Origin: DASZXJ01 sp035545895
GTDB lineage: Bacteria; Planctomycetota; Phycisphaerae; Tepidisphaerales; Tepidisphaeraceae
Direction: 5' to 3'
NCBI GenBank assembly: GCA_035545895.1
Contig: DASZXJ010000118.1
Span: 1 to 28,054 of the forward strand
Length of the DNA stretch: 28,054 nucleotides
Notes under the pieces: model-generated
Told to the model about the DNA's origin: nothing
Seen by the model: the letters and a program-made list of their open reading frames with translations, nothing else
Databases searched by the model: none
Shown here: positions 8,041-16,579 of the stretch, one piece after another
How positions within the stretch are numbered: the stretch's first letter is position 1
Layout of the letters: each line of letters starts with the position of its first letter
Made by a program: the position numbers and the translations under genes

Positions 8041-9185
8041 GAACCCGGCCCCTTGCCACTGAAGACGGGAAGATATCGATTGGGAACCTGCAGGATGATG
8101 AGTGCCATTGCGGTGCAGTAGTCCTCGCTGACCTCTCCGTTTGGCCAGCCGCCGGACGTTTTGTCCTGCTTCGCCAGGAGTTCCGTACGAACGCGTGGAA
8201 ACCATTCTGCCCAGTAATTGCCGCCGGCAAGGAACATCGCCTGCACCGCGTAATATTGCCCATAGAAGTAATGATTGGGCTGGCCGCCGCCACCGCCGCG
8301 TCCACCGCCAAAAAAGACCGCGCCTTCGGGACCGGCGCGAACATAATCCAAGCCTCGTTTTAGATCATCCCCTTCGAAGATGCCCGCGTAGTAAAGCGCC
8401 GCCACACCGGCTGCGGATCGCGGGAACGCGCTGTTCTGCCCGCGCCCGGCCTGGTAATTAAAACCGCCATCAGGATTCTGCAATTGCCGGACGTACAGGA
8501 CTGCCTTGTCGATCACGTCCTTTTCGACTTTCAGCCCGGCGTCGCGGGCGGCGCGAAGCGCCATAACCTGGCAGATAGTGACCGAAATGTCGGCATCAAA
8601 AGGCTCAGGCTGGTATCGCCAGCCCCCTTCGGGGTTTTGCACCTTTTGAATGAGTTGAACCGCCCGCTGAAGCTTTTCCTTTACATTGTCGTCGCCGGTC
8701 ATTCCGTATACTTCCGCAAGAAACAACGTCGCAAAGCCATGTGAATACATGACCGCATGCGCCTGCTCGGCGACGAGCAGGCCCGATTCCTGGGAGGCTT
8801 TGAGGATTGCATCAACGCACTTCTGCACATTCGCGCCGTATTTTCCACGGCCCGGCAAGTTGCCCGCTTCCATAAATGCCAGGCCCGCCAGCGAAGTCAC
8901 AGCCGAAGTAGCGCCATACGCGTCATCGGTAATACCAAACGTACCATCGGCCTTTTGCCGCGAAGCAAGCCGCGCCAATCCCTTTTCAACCGCCTGCCGT
9001 AATGGCTCGGTGATCTCGTCGCCGCGCACCAATCCAGGCTGTGCGGCGATCTGTGGCTCGGCCGGCTGTGGATTCCTGATGATCTGACCAAGACCACTTG
9101 ACGTGAAACTCGCAGCCAGGCTCAACGCCAGCAAAATGATGCCGAGACGTAATCTTCCGTGATGGATGTTCGCCAGTCCGATCAT
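8037..9185 (-). CDS. Secreted prenyltransferase/squalene-cyclase repeat protein
   Basis: The protein has 382 residues. An N-terminal signal peptide (hydrophobic 14-27) is followed by alpha/alpha-barrel repeats marked by QKADGTFG (77-84), QNPEGGWRYQP (183-193), QNPDGGFNYQAG (236-247) and KQDKTSGGWPNG (339-350). These QxxxGG(F/W) signatures define the prenyltransferase and squalene oxidase repeat. A Gly-rich loop of nine residues (GGGRGGGGG, about 293-301) interrupts the last repeats. The full squalene-cyclase DxDD catalytic motif is not seen, and the protein is only about half the length of a hopene cyclase, so it is probably a binding or structural relative. The start has AGGATG about 6 bases upstream. 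It follows the DUF4175-like gene by 9 bases and overlaps the NPCBM gene by 4. Confidence 0.85.
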   Translation of the reverse strand: MIGLANIHHGRLRLGIILLALSLAASFTSSGLGQIIRNPQPAEPQIAAQPGLVRGDEITEPLRQAVEKGLARLASRQKADGTFGITDDAYGATSAVTSLAGLAFMEAGNLPGRGKYGANVQKCVDAILKASQESGLLVAEQAHAVMYSHGFATLFLAEVYGMTGDDNVKEKLQRAVQLIQKVQNPEGGWRYQPEPFDADISVTICQVMALRAARDAGLKVEKDVIDKAVLYVRQLQNPDGGFNYQAGRGQNSAFPRSAAGVAALYYAGIFEGDDLKRGLDYVRAGPEGAVFFGGGRGGGGGQPNHYFYGQYYAVQAMFLAGGNYWAEWFPRVRTELLAKQDKTSGGWPNGEVSEDYCTAMALIILQVPNRYLPVFSGKGPGS

Positions 9186-9194
9186 TTCAACATC

Positions 9195-12100
9195 CTACTG
9201 ACCGTTGCCAGCGCCCTTGTTGGCAACCGAGCGATAATATTCTTCGACCATCTTGCGATAGTCTTCCATGATGTTTTCGCCGGCGCCTTCAAGAACGGCA
9301 TCGCGCAGTCGAGGTGTGACCTGTCCCCATTCCGCGGCAGAGTCGCGGATTTGCCTGGAAACATCCGTGCGAACCTCACCAGCCCCAGGCGCCTGGGATT
9401 GTGCTGCGCCAACCAGATTTCTGTTAGACTCGTCTTGCGGCTGACCTTGATTTTGGGGTTGACCCTGATTCTGACGGGCCTGGGCCATTTGTTGTTGACG
9501 CTGCTGCTGTTGCTGCCTTTGTTGTTGTTGCTGTTGGCGCTGACGACTATTTCTTGTCTGTGCCTGTTGCTGTTGGGCCTGCTGAATCAGCGAGTCAAAA
9601 TCTTCGATGATTCGTTGTTGAATCAGTTGTGTGATCTTGCCCGAATCGACATCTTCCAGGCGCTGTCGGGAACGCGCCATGCGATCGCCGATCAAGTTGG
9701 CCTGTTTTTCAGAACTATCGGCTGCGGGACGACTGTTCAGCAACGATTGATCGAGTTCCTGATTTTCGATCTGTTCAGGATTGGCCTCTTCCGGCAGTTG
9801 CTGCTTTTTGTCAGGTTCGGGACCAAGTTTTAATTTGTCCTGAGACGATTTTTTCAAAAGCTGATCGAGAAGATCTCGCAAATCACCCTGACGAGTGCCG
9901 AGCGCGACCACTTTGGGCGGCTCTTTTTTCGGCAGTTCATCGGCGACTTTGGTGCCTTTATTGACAGCCCGCTGGAGGTCCTGAAGCAATCGCAATTCAG
10001 CTTCGGCCGGCAAACGCGGGCCGCGATTACGCTGCTGGCCTTGTTGGCCTTGCTGACCACCCTGGCTGTCCTGCTGGTCCTGATCGCGATTGTCCTGGGC
10101 AAACTGGCTTGAGCGCGGACGGATCGCCAGATTTTTGATCATCGCATCCAGTTGCTCGATCACTCTGGCCTGGTCGTCGCGAGTCGCCGCGCCGGTCGCT
10201 TGCTTGCCCAACTGCTCTTTCACTTCACCCATCGAATTCACGATGTCCTTGTTGGCCCAGATATAGACCGTGGAGCCGACGTTGGCCAGGTCCTCACTGA
10301 TGGCATTGGTGCGAGTTGCGATGTCGTTCTGTTCATTGGGAAGCTGCCCAAGGCGCACTGCTTCGGGCCGGCCGATCGCGCCATCGGCACCGCGCGTGCC
10401 GTCGATGCGCTTGGTTTCATCGTTGATCTTTATCTGTTCGTCGCGAATCTTGACGTAGCGTTGACGCAAACCTTCACGCTGTTGATCCTGAACCTGCTGG
10501 TCAACTTGTTCCTGCTGCTTGCTGACCGCATCGCGCGCTTTTTGAAGTTCAGAAAGTGCCTCGACCTGAGCCGGGTCGTACGCTTCGGCGAGTTGGGAAG
10601 CGCGAATATTGATGGCTGCCCGTTCCATGCGGCTGGCGGCACGGGTCAGATGTGATCCCGGTTCCGCACCGTTGGGAATCGCTTCGGTTGTTTTGCCGAG
10701 GTCGCGTGTATTCCGTTCGGTTTGTTCCTGAGCGGCTGAAAGCTGCGGAAGCTGGGGCGTCTGCTGCTGATCCGCGGGCTGACGCTCGGACAGGCTCATC
10801 AATTCGGCGATGACATTCACATCCATTTTTTCGAGCTTGGCCTGTCCCTGAAGCGTGACATCGTCAAGGTTATGCCCGGCCTGACGACGGATGAGGTTAT
10901 CGATCTGGGCTTGAAGTTCTTCGAGTTGTTTCTGCAATTCAGCCAGTTTATGCCGTTCGGCTTCGCGCAGCTCGTTGACCATCAGTTCCAAACCAAGCTC
11001 AGCCTGGCGCTGGGCGGACTGGGCCTGGCCCTGCTGATTGTTGCGGGCCTGCTGCGCAGCACGCTGCTGATTTTGTGAGGTCTGTTGCTGTTGACCCGTT
11101 TGTGCGGCGCGCTGCATGGCTTGCGAACCGGAGGGGTCCGAGCGATTCATTTGCCCGGCCATTTGGCGCATTTCTTCCATCGCGCGATTGGTCTGCTCGG
11201 CCAGCCGCTGCTGCTCGTCGGCCACCCGGTTGAGATTGTCGCGATCCTGCTGTTGCATCTGTTCGGGCGTCTTACCGACATTGTCGCGACCAATTTGTCG
11301 GGTCTGCTGGCTGATCTGCTGCTGCTGGGTCAGAATATCTCGTAATCGCTGGATTTGCTGCTGAAGCGAACCGATGGCCGCCATGCGATCGAGCGCGCGA
11401 TCAAGCTGCTGGTTGGCTTGCTGCTGATTTTCCATCGCCTGAGCCAATGCCTGCTGACGCTGCTGAGCCTCGGGAGATTGATCCTGCTGTTGTTGGCCGG
11501 CCTGTTGTTGACCCGATTGTTGCTGGCCAGCTTGCGCTTGTCCTTGTTGTCGCTGGCCGGATTGTTGTTGACCCGATTGGCCGCCCGATCGAGCGCTTTG
11601 CTGCTGGCCGGATTGCTGCTGACCCTGTTGACCGGAGCGAGCACCTCCCTGAGCGCTTTGTTGTCCCGACTGCTGGCTATTCCGCGCTTGTCCTTGTTGC
11701 TGTTGGCCCAGCTGACCACCGGATCGATTGCCGGCTTGAGCAGATTGCTGTTGATCGGACTGTTGCTGTCCGGATTGCGCGTTTTGTTGTTGAGCGTCGC
11801 GCTGATTGCCTCGCTGGCCTTGTGCATTGGCCTGCTGGCCATTGGCATCGCGTTGCTGAGATTGCGGCTGCGCGTTTGCATTCGAATCACGCTGGGCACT
11901 CTGTTGTTGCGAAGCATCGGCCGATTGGGGTTGCTGCCCACTGGATTGATTGGCCTGCTGCTGGCCGGCAGCGCCTTGCTGAGTGGTGGGGTTGCCATTT
12001 TCCGTCGCGGAATTCCGCGCCTGCTGATCGTTGTTTTCAGGTACGGCGGCATTCTGTTCGGGCTGGGCCGACGGGTTTCGAGTTTGTGGATTACCCGATT

Positions 12101-14078
12101 GCGGATCAGCCATCGAAAGCTGACGGGTGGCCTCGCGCATTGGATTCTGAGCAGCCTGTTCCAGGTCGTTGGCCACATCCCGAGCCAGATTGGAAAGCTC
12201 TTGCGAATCCGCGCGGTTTTCCGCCAGCCGCTGGCGGAGTTCCGCCATTCGCCCGGCAATTTGCATTGCTTGTGCGGCACTGGTGGCCTGCTGATTCGCC
12301 AGCCGTGCAAGTGCGGCCTGGTCGGCCGCGTCCAGTTGCTGGCGCTGGCGCATATCATCCGCCAATTCACCGGTTTGCTGGCGTGTTCGATCCTGGGCCG
12401 CGCGCACACCCTGCACCTGGTTCTTCAGTTGCCGCAAATCGTCGATCACCTTGGCGATCAGGTCCTCAGGGCTGATGATCGATATGCGCAGTCGCCCGCT
12501 CAACACTTCCTGATGCGTTTGACCATCGAGTGAAAAGTTATCCTTCGCAGCCAGGTAATATTCCAAAACGTCGCCGGCCTTTAGATTGGCGTCGGCAAGC
12601 TTGGACAAATCCCATTGATAAGCCGCGCGCAAGCGAAGTCGATCCAGCGAGCCTTCGGCTCGTGTTAAAACAACTCCCTCGGCAGCACCGCTGGTCCCAA
12701 GCAGAGGCAATTCCCAGTGTTTTTTGTCGCCGATACGTTCAACGACCAGCTTCAAATATTCAATTCCGTAATCATCCTCCGCTAAACCGGCAAGCGGGAC
12801 GGATGATTGCGCCGTTCGCTCTTCATTTCTGCGCGGATTTTCAATTTGAACGGAGGGCATCTGGTCCGGGCGAACAATCACTTCGAAATCTTCAAGCGCG
12901 TTGTTTGTAAATCCGTCGGTGTCGGTGGCGCGAAGATGAAAACGCAAGGTTTTGCGCGCAGTCCATTCACCCGCGATGCCCGATCCACTCGCGGCACTTG
13001 CCAAAGTGGTCCATTTCACATCAGGCCTAGCCATTTCCGGCGAGGAAGGAACGATTTCGACGCTCGCGCCAGCGTCCAAAGGTTTGTTGAATGCAATATT
13101 CAACGCCACTCGCGAACCATCCGCCACCAGCGCTGGGGCTGTTGCGAGATTGACGCTTGTTGACTTCTGGTCCGTGACATATGCAGGAGGCGTGAGCTGT
13201 GCTTCGACCGATTTGATCGTCAGACGAGGAACAACCGTGATGGGATTGAGATTGATTCGATCATCACCGGATTCCATCCATATTTTCAGGCTCGCCAGGT
13301 TTTTGCCGGAATCCACGCGGGCGTCGAGATTGGCATCGTATGTGCCATCGTTGCCGCGGGTCATGTATTCGCGCTGCTCGGGTCCATCATCGTATTGGTA
13401 ATGAATGATTGCTTTGCGAGAGCTGGAATCGCCGCGCGTCAGTTTCATTTTCACGTCGATGCGCTGCCCGACGGGCACTCGTGTGGGCACATTTCCGGTC
13501 AGCGCCATCTGCACGCGCTTTGGCCAGGCATTGAGCATGAAAGGATGTGCCAGCCGCGAAAATGCGACTGATGCATAATCTTGAGCAAGCAGAGCAATGA
13601 GCAACGCCAGCACGATCGCTGCGCCTCCCGCACCCAGCGAATACCAGGCCGGCTTGACCACGATCGCGCGATTCAAATCGAGTCGCTCAGCCAGACTTGT
13701 GGCCTCTCGCACAACCCGGTCTTTCATAAACGCTGAGCCGGGGATATCGGATTGGACGAAATCGATGGTACTGCGAAGGCGGTCATTAAATTCGGGGAAT
13801 GCCTGTTCCAGCCGGCCAGCGATATCATTGAGCGTCAAACGCACGAGCGCCGGCTTGATGACCCAGCGAACCAGGACGTAACCAACACCGGCAACCGCCG
13901 CCGCGATCACGACCAGCCGCGGAATGCCGGGAAGGTTCAGGCAGTAATCGATCAGAATCGTGGCAAGCAACAATCCAACCGCCGACACAACCGCCAGGCC
14001 GATACCATACGCCACCCCAAGGAGCTTGACACGCTTGCGAACCGTCTGGAGCGATTCGAGCAACAGTGCTGGCTGCAT
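9195..14078 (-). CDS. Giant Gln-rich DUF4175-like membrane protein
   Basis: The protein has 1627 residues. Two N-terminal membrane spans (about 20-43, 53-72) and a third (about 148-166) precede a beta-rich periplasmic region (about 185-540) containing YQYDDGPEQREY, AQLTPPAYV and LAEDDYGIEYLKLVVE, like the DUF4175 family. Helical coiled-coil segments then alternate with low-complexity Gln-rich tracts: about 698-895 (imperfect SGQQQ/AGQQQ units), 1325-1350 and 1497-1550. A conserved-looking C-terminus (about 1565-1620: VSRQIRDSAAEWGQVTPRLRD, then MEDYRKMVEEYYRS) ends it. The start has AGGAGATG before the ATG. Family members I know are roughly half this length; the excess is the Gln-rich part. 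It lies between the VWA/amidotransferase-like gene and the cyclase-repeat gene, so it may link the membrane complex to periplasmic partners. The domain label is from memory of the family. Confidence 0.85.
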   Translation of the reverse strand: MQPALLLESLQTVRKRVKLLGVAYGIGLAVVSAVGLLLATILIDYCLNLPGIPRLVVIAAAVAGVGYVLVRWVIKPALVRLTLNDIAGRLEQAFPEFNDRLRSTIDFVQSDIPGSAFMKDRVVREATSLAERLDLNRAIVVKPAWYSLGAGGAAIVLALLIALLAQDYASVAFSRLAHPFMLNAWPKRVQMALTGNVPTRVPVGQRIDVKMKLTRGDSSSRKAIIHYQYDDGPEQREYMTRGNDGTYDANLDARVDSGKNLASLKIWMESGDDRINLNPITVVPRLTIKSVEAQLTPPAYVTDQKSTSVNLATAPALVADGSRVALNIAFNKPLDAGASVEIVPSSPEMARPDVKWTTLASAASGSGIAGEWTARKTLRFHLRATDTDGFTNNALEDFEVIVRPDQMPSVQIENPRRNEERTAQSSVPLAGLAEDDYGIEYLKLVVERIGDKKHWELPLLGTSGAAEGVVLTRAEGSLDRLRLRAAYQWDLSKLADANLKAGDVLEYYLAAKDNFSLDGQTHQEVLSGRLRISIISPEDLIAKVIDDLRQLKNQVQGVRAAQDRTRQQTGELADDMRQRQQLDAADQAALARLANQQATSAAQAMQIAGRMAELRQRLAENRADSQELSNLARDVANDLEQAAQNPMREATRQLSMADPQSGNPQTRNPSAQPEQNAAVPENNDQQARNSATENGNPTTQQGAAGQQQANQSSGQQPQSADASQQQSAQRDSNANAQPQSQQRDANGQQANAQGQRGNQRDAQQQNAQSGQQQSDQQQSAQAGNRSGGQLGQQQQGQARNSQQSGQQSAQGGARSGQQGQQQSGQQQSARSGGQSGQQQSGQRQQGQAQAGQQQSGQQQAGQQQQDQSPEAQQRQQALAQAMENQQQANQQLDRALDRMAAIGSLQQQIQRLRDILTQQQQISQQTRQIGRDNVGKTPEQMQQQDRDNLNRVADEQQRLAEQTNRAMEEMRQMAGQMNRSDPSGSQAMQRAAQTGQQQQTSQNQQRAAQQARNNQQGQAQSAQRQAELGLELMVNELREAERHKLAELQKQLEELQAQIDNLIRRQAGHNLDDVTLQGQAKLEKMDVNVIAELMSLSERQPADQQQTPQLPQLSAAQEQTERNTRDLGKTTEAIPNGAEPGSHLTRAASRMERAAINIRASQLAEAYDPAQVEALSELQKARDAVSKQQEQVDQQVQDQQREGLRQRYVKIRDEQIKINDETKRIDGTRGADGAIGRPEAVRLGQLPNEQNDIATRTNAISEDLANVGSTVYIWANKDIVNSMGEVKEQLGKQATGAATRDDQARVIEQLDAMIKNLAIRPRSSQFAQDNRDQDQQDSQGGQQGQQGQQRNRGPRLPAEAELRLLQDLQRAVNKGTKVADELPKKEPPKVVALGTRQGDLRDLLDQLLKKSSQDKLKLGPEPDKKQQLPEEANPEQIENQELDQSLLNSRPAADSSEKQANLIGDRMARSRQRLEDVDSGKITQLIQQRIIEDFDSLIQQAQQQQAQTRNSRQRQQQQQQRQQQQQRQQQMAQARQNQGQPQNQGQPQDESNRNLVGAAQSQAPGAGEVRTDVSRQIRDSAAEWGQVTPRLRDAVLEGAGENIMEDYRKMVEEYYRSVANKGAGNGQ
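11394..11987 (-). repeat. Imperfect CAG/CAA-rich tandem repeat coding Gln-rich tract
   Basis: This stretch encodes about 198 residues built largely from Gln, Ser, Gly and Ala in degenerate units of four to six residues (SGQQQ, AGQQQ, SAQGG). On the plus strand it reads as repeated ctg, ttg and ttgttgctg words. It stays in frame throughout. A smaller similar tract lies at 9429-9590. Confidence 0.8.
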
Positions 14079-14116
14079 AGATCATCTCCTACCGATGGGG
14101 CTCCTGTCTGACGTTA

Positions 14117-16537
14117 CTACAGCATCCCATAGAGTTTACGCAACAACCACTCCGCTGTTATCAGAAAAACGAACAAAACCATGGCCAAAGGAGCATCCCA
14201 TAGCGGCTGGTTCGATTCGACCGGTATCACCTTGGCCGCACTAGGGATAAGTGTAGGCAGCAATTGTCGTGCCTTGGCGATTTCAATAACCTGGCCATGC
14301 GTTTCTGAAGCAATCCGATTGATGGAAACGCGATCCACCTGTGGCTGGGCCAGTTCCAGCCTAGGAACGCTGATTTCCAGCGGCACCTGCATGGCCTCCG
14401 CGCCTGCGGCCAGGGCAGGCAACCGAACGACAAACTTGCCAATTTGATCGGCGGAGTAAGACAGCATGTATAAATCAGGCTGATTTTCCTGCCTGACCAG
14501 CGATTCCTGCTTAATAACCCTTCCTGTTGCATCCAGAATATCGACGCGAATCTGCTCTGGAAGTTGCTGTAAAAGTAACGGATCAAGAACGCGCATGGTC
14601 ACGCGAACCTGTTCGCCCAGCTCATATACCGGCCGGCCAACCGCGAGAGTGACTCGCCTTTGCCCCAGCTTTTTGCTGCGAGCAAGATATCGAAGTTGCT
14701 GGACCCAGTAGGTGTCGAAAACGGATTCACCCGTGTAGTAGCGCCAACGCCACGAGTCGTCGATGGCGGAAAACAAAGTTCTGCCGGCCCCAAATCGGCC
14801 CAGGACGAGCAGGGGTGCTCGCCGGCCGTCTGGGCCAACATCCGTGGGATGTTCAGCATAGACCTCGCCAACCCCTGGCTTGGCTGCGACCCCCTTGCAA
14901 TACCAGAACAGCGCCTGGATATCGTCGCGGAAATACTTTTCATTGGCTGCGCGATCGAGGAAGAAACGAAAGACCGACGATGCTTCGCCGTCTTTCGTCA
15001 GCACCGGTCTGAAGCTCTGCGTGATCGGGACACCTTCATCGGGCTGAACTTTGGCGATATTGACAGGCAACACGGCTTCGATCGGCGTTCCACGGTAGGC
15101 CAGCGGAGAAAACCGAGGGCCGGACACCATGCCAAATCCGCCCGCGCGCTTGCCTACAAAATCTGCAACCATCTGAAGCTGCAATTCAGAAAACTGGCGA
15201 GGATCGACATCGCCGAACAAAAGCACGTCATAATCCATCAGTTCTTCAATGCTTTCGGGAAATGCAACAATGTGGCGATCGCCTTCCTGATTGAATGAAG
15301 GGTCGGCGCTGGTGAGGAGACACGCAATCTCGACGGATTGATCGCGAATCATTTCATTCTTGATGTAGCGATATTCCCATCGTGGGTAACCATCGACGTA
15401 CAAAACATTGATGTGTGCGTCCAATACGTTGATTTGCAGATCGCGCGTATTGTCTTCGTCGTCGATCTCGCCGGGCTGTTTGACCGCTTCGACGACCAAA
15501 TCCAGGGGTCCCACCTGTGTTGGCTTGAATATCAGTTCCGCTTCGGCAGCGGTGTCGTTGTCGAGATGAACGGTCTGCTCGATCGGCCTGCCATTTGGAT
15601 CGCGCATCTGCAGACCCGTGTGCTTGTCTTTCAATTGAACCGCAACGTTCTGTCCATTTGGGAAACCGCTGCCGCGAATATTTACACGGACATTTACGAT
15701 ATCGCCCTTGAACGCACTCTCTTCCGCCGACACGGATTGGATTGATACGTTGGTCGGCATCTTGTCCGAGCCAACCAGAATCGGATAGACCTTCACGCCC
15801 GATTCCGCCAGGCTGGTCAGTACCTGCGCCATGGGTTGTGCGGGCGTATCGCGGCCATCAGTCAATACGACCACGCCGGCAATTCGCTGGCCTTGCAATT
15901 CATCAAGCACCGCCCGGATCGACTTTCCGACTTGAGTATTCTGGCCAGTCGGCTGAAGGGCTGCGAGCGCAATCGCCTCGGCAGTGCCAATCATCTGCTC
16001 GGGATCGCGCGTGTTGGTCGGCTGAGTCGTCGGATTAGGAATCAGAGGGATGGCCGTTGAATCAAACCGATAAAACTTGAGTGTATGAACGCGGCTCAGA
16101 TGACGAATGATTTCGCGATCGTCCTGCGTCAGCAGTTCGACTGCGGCTTCGAGACGTCCCCGCTGAGTTCCGCCTTCCGTAATGGCCGTGTCGCGCACCC
16201 GCATTGAAATGCTGTCATCAACCAACACGGGCAGAATGGATGGCTCGCGGCGGCTCTGGCCAAGCGTCAATACGGGACGATTCAACAATGCAATGACCAG
16301 CCCGATCAACAGACCGCGAATTACACCAAGAACAACTTTCGTTTGCCGGGATCGACCTTCGCGAGAGTAAACGTAAAAAATCAGTGCCAGCGCGCCGGCG
16401 ATCAACAAAAAGTTCCAAAACCCCGCTCCCACATATTGCTGCCATGGCCAGGACGGGTTGAACGAAAGGCTCAGTTCTCCTTCTTTTGAAAGAAACCCTT
16501 TTTCCAATCCCAGGATGATTTCAATCAGACGTTGCAT
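14117..16537 (-). CDS. VWA and glutamine-amidotransferase-like membrane protein
   Basis: The protein has 806 residues. Two N-terminal spans (about 40-58 and 69-86) precede a von Willebrand A domain. The MIDAS residues are visible as DDSIS (about 107-111) and TDGRD later in the domain. Then come beta-sandwich segments and a class I glutamine-amidotransferase-like fold (about 370-560) with HINVLYVDGYPRWEYRY, DYDVLLFGDVDP and GGFGMVSGPRF. The nucleophile Cys of active amidotransferases is absent, so it is likely a non-catalytic domain. A further beta region and one C-terminal span (AMVLFVFLITAEWLL) end the protein. The middle contains NPTTQPTNT. The start is taken as ATG at 16537 (AGG 5 bases before); a GTG directly upstream is possible. 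It lies 38 bases before the DUF4175-like gene and 42 after the BatA-like gene. Confidence 0.9.
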   Translation of the reverse strand: MQRLIEIILGLEKGFLSKEGELSLSFNPSWPWQQYVGAGFWNFLLIAGALALIFYVYSREGRSRQTKVVLGVIRGLLIGLVIALLNRPVLTLGQSRREPSILPVLVDDSISMRVRDTAITEGGTQRGRLEAAVELLTQDDREIIRHLSRVHTLKFYRFDSTAIPLIPNPTTQPTNTRDPEQMIGTAEAIALAALQPTGQNTQVGKSIRAVLDELQGQRIAGVVVLTDGRDTPAQPMAQVLTSLAESGVKVYPILVGSDKMPTNVSIQSVSAEESAFKGDIVNVRVNIRGSGFPNGQNVAVQLKDKHTGLQMRDPNGRPIEQTVHLDNDTAAEAELIFKPTQVGPLDLVVEAVKQPGEIDDEDNTRDLQINVLDAHINVLYVDGYPRWEYRYIKNEMIRDQSVEIACLLTSADPSFNQEGDRHIVAFPESIEELMDYDVLLFGDVDPRQFSELQLQMVADFVGKRAGGFGMVSGPRFSPLAYRGTPIEAVLPVNIAKVQPDEGVPITQSFRPVLTKDGEASSVFRFFLDRAANEKYFRDDIQALFWYCKGVAAKPGVGEVYAEHPTDVGPDGRRAPLLVLGRFGAGRTLFSAIDDSWRWRYYTGESVFDTYWVQQLRYLARSKKLGQRRVTLAVGRPVYELGEQVRVTMRVLDPLLLQQLPEQIRVDILDATGRVIKQESLVRQENQPDLYMLSYSADQIGKFVVRLPALAAGAEAMQVPLEISVPRLELAQPQVDRVSINRIASETHGQVIEIAKARQLLPTLIPSAAKVIPVESNQPLWDAPLAMVLFVFLITAEWLLRKLYGML

Positions 16538-16579
16538 CACTACCTAACTCAAAGTGACCGGTCACAAATACCGAGATCG

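Noticed and set aside
7681..8121. Plus-strand frame antisense to the NPCBM gene
   Set aside because: It is a shadow of the NPCBM gene with no start context or family features.
11330..12533. Long open frames on both strands (up to 392 codons) over the Gln-rich coding region
   Set aside because: They are by-products of CAG/CAA repeat DNA, giving Leu-rich or Ser/Asn/Arg-rich nonsense, and they lie wholly inside the DUF4175-like gene, whose frame has domains and a good ribosome site.
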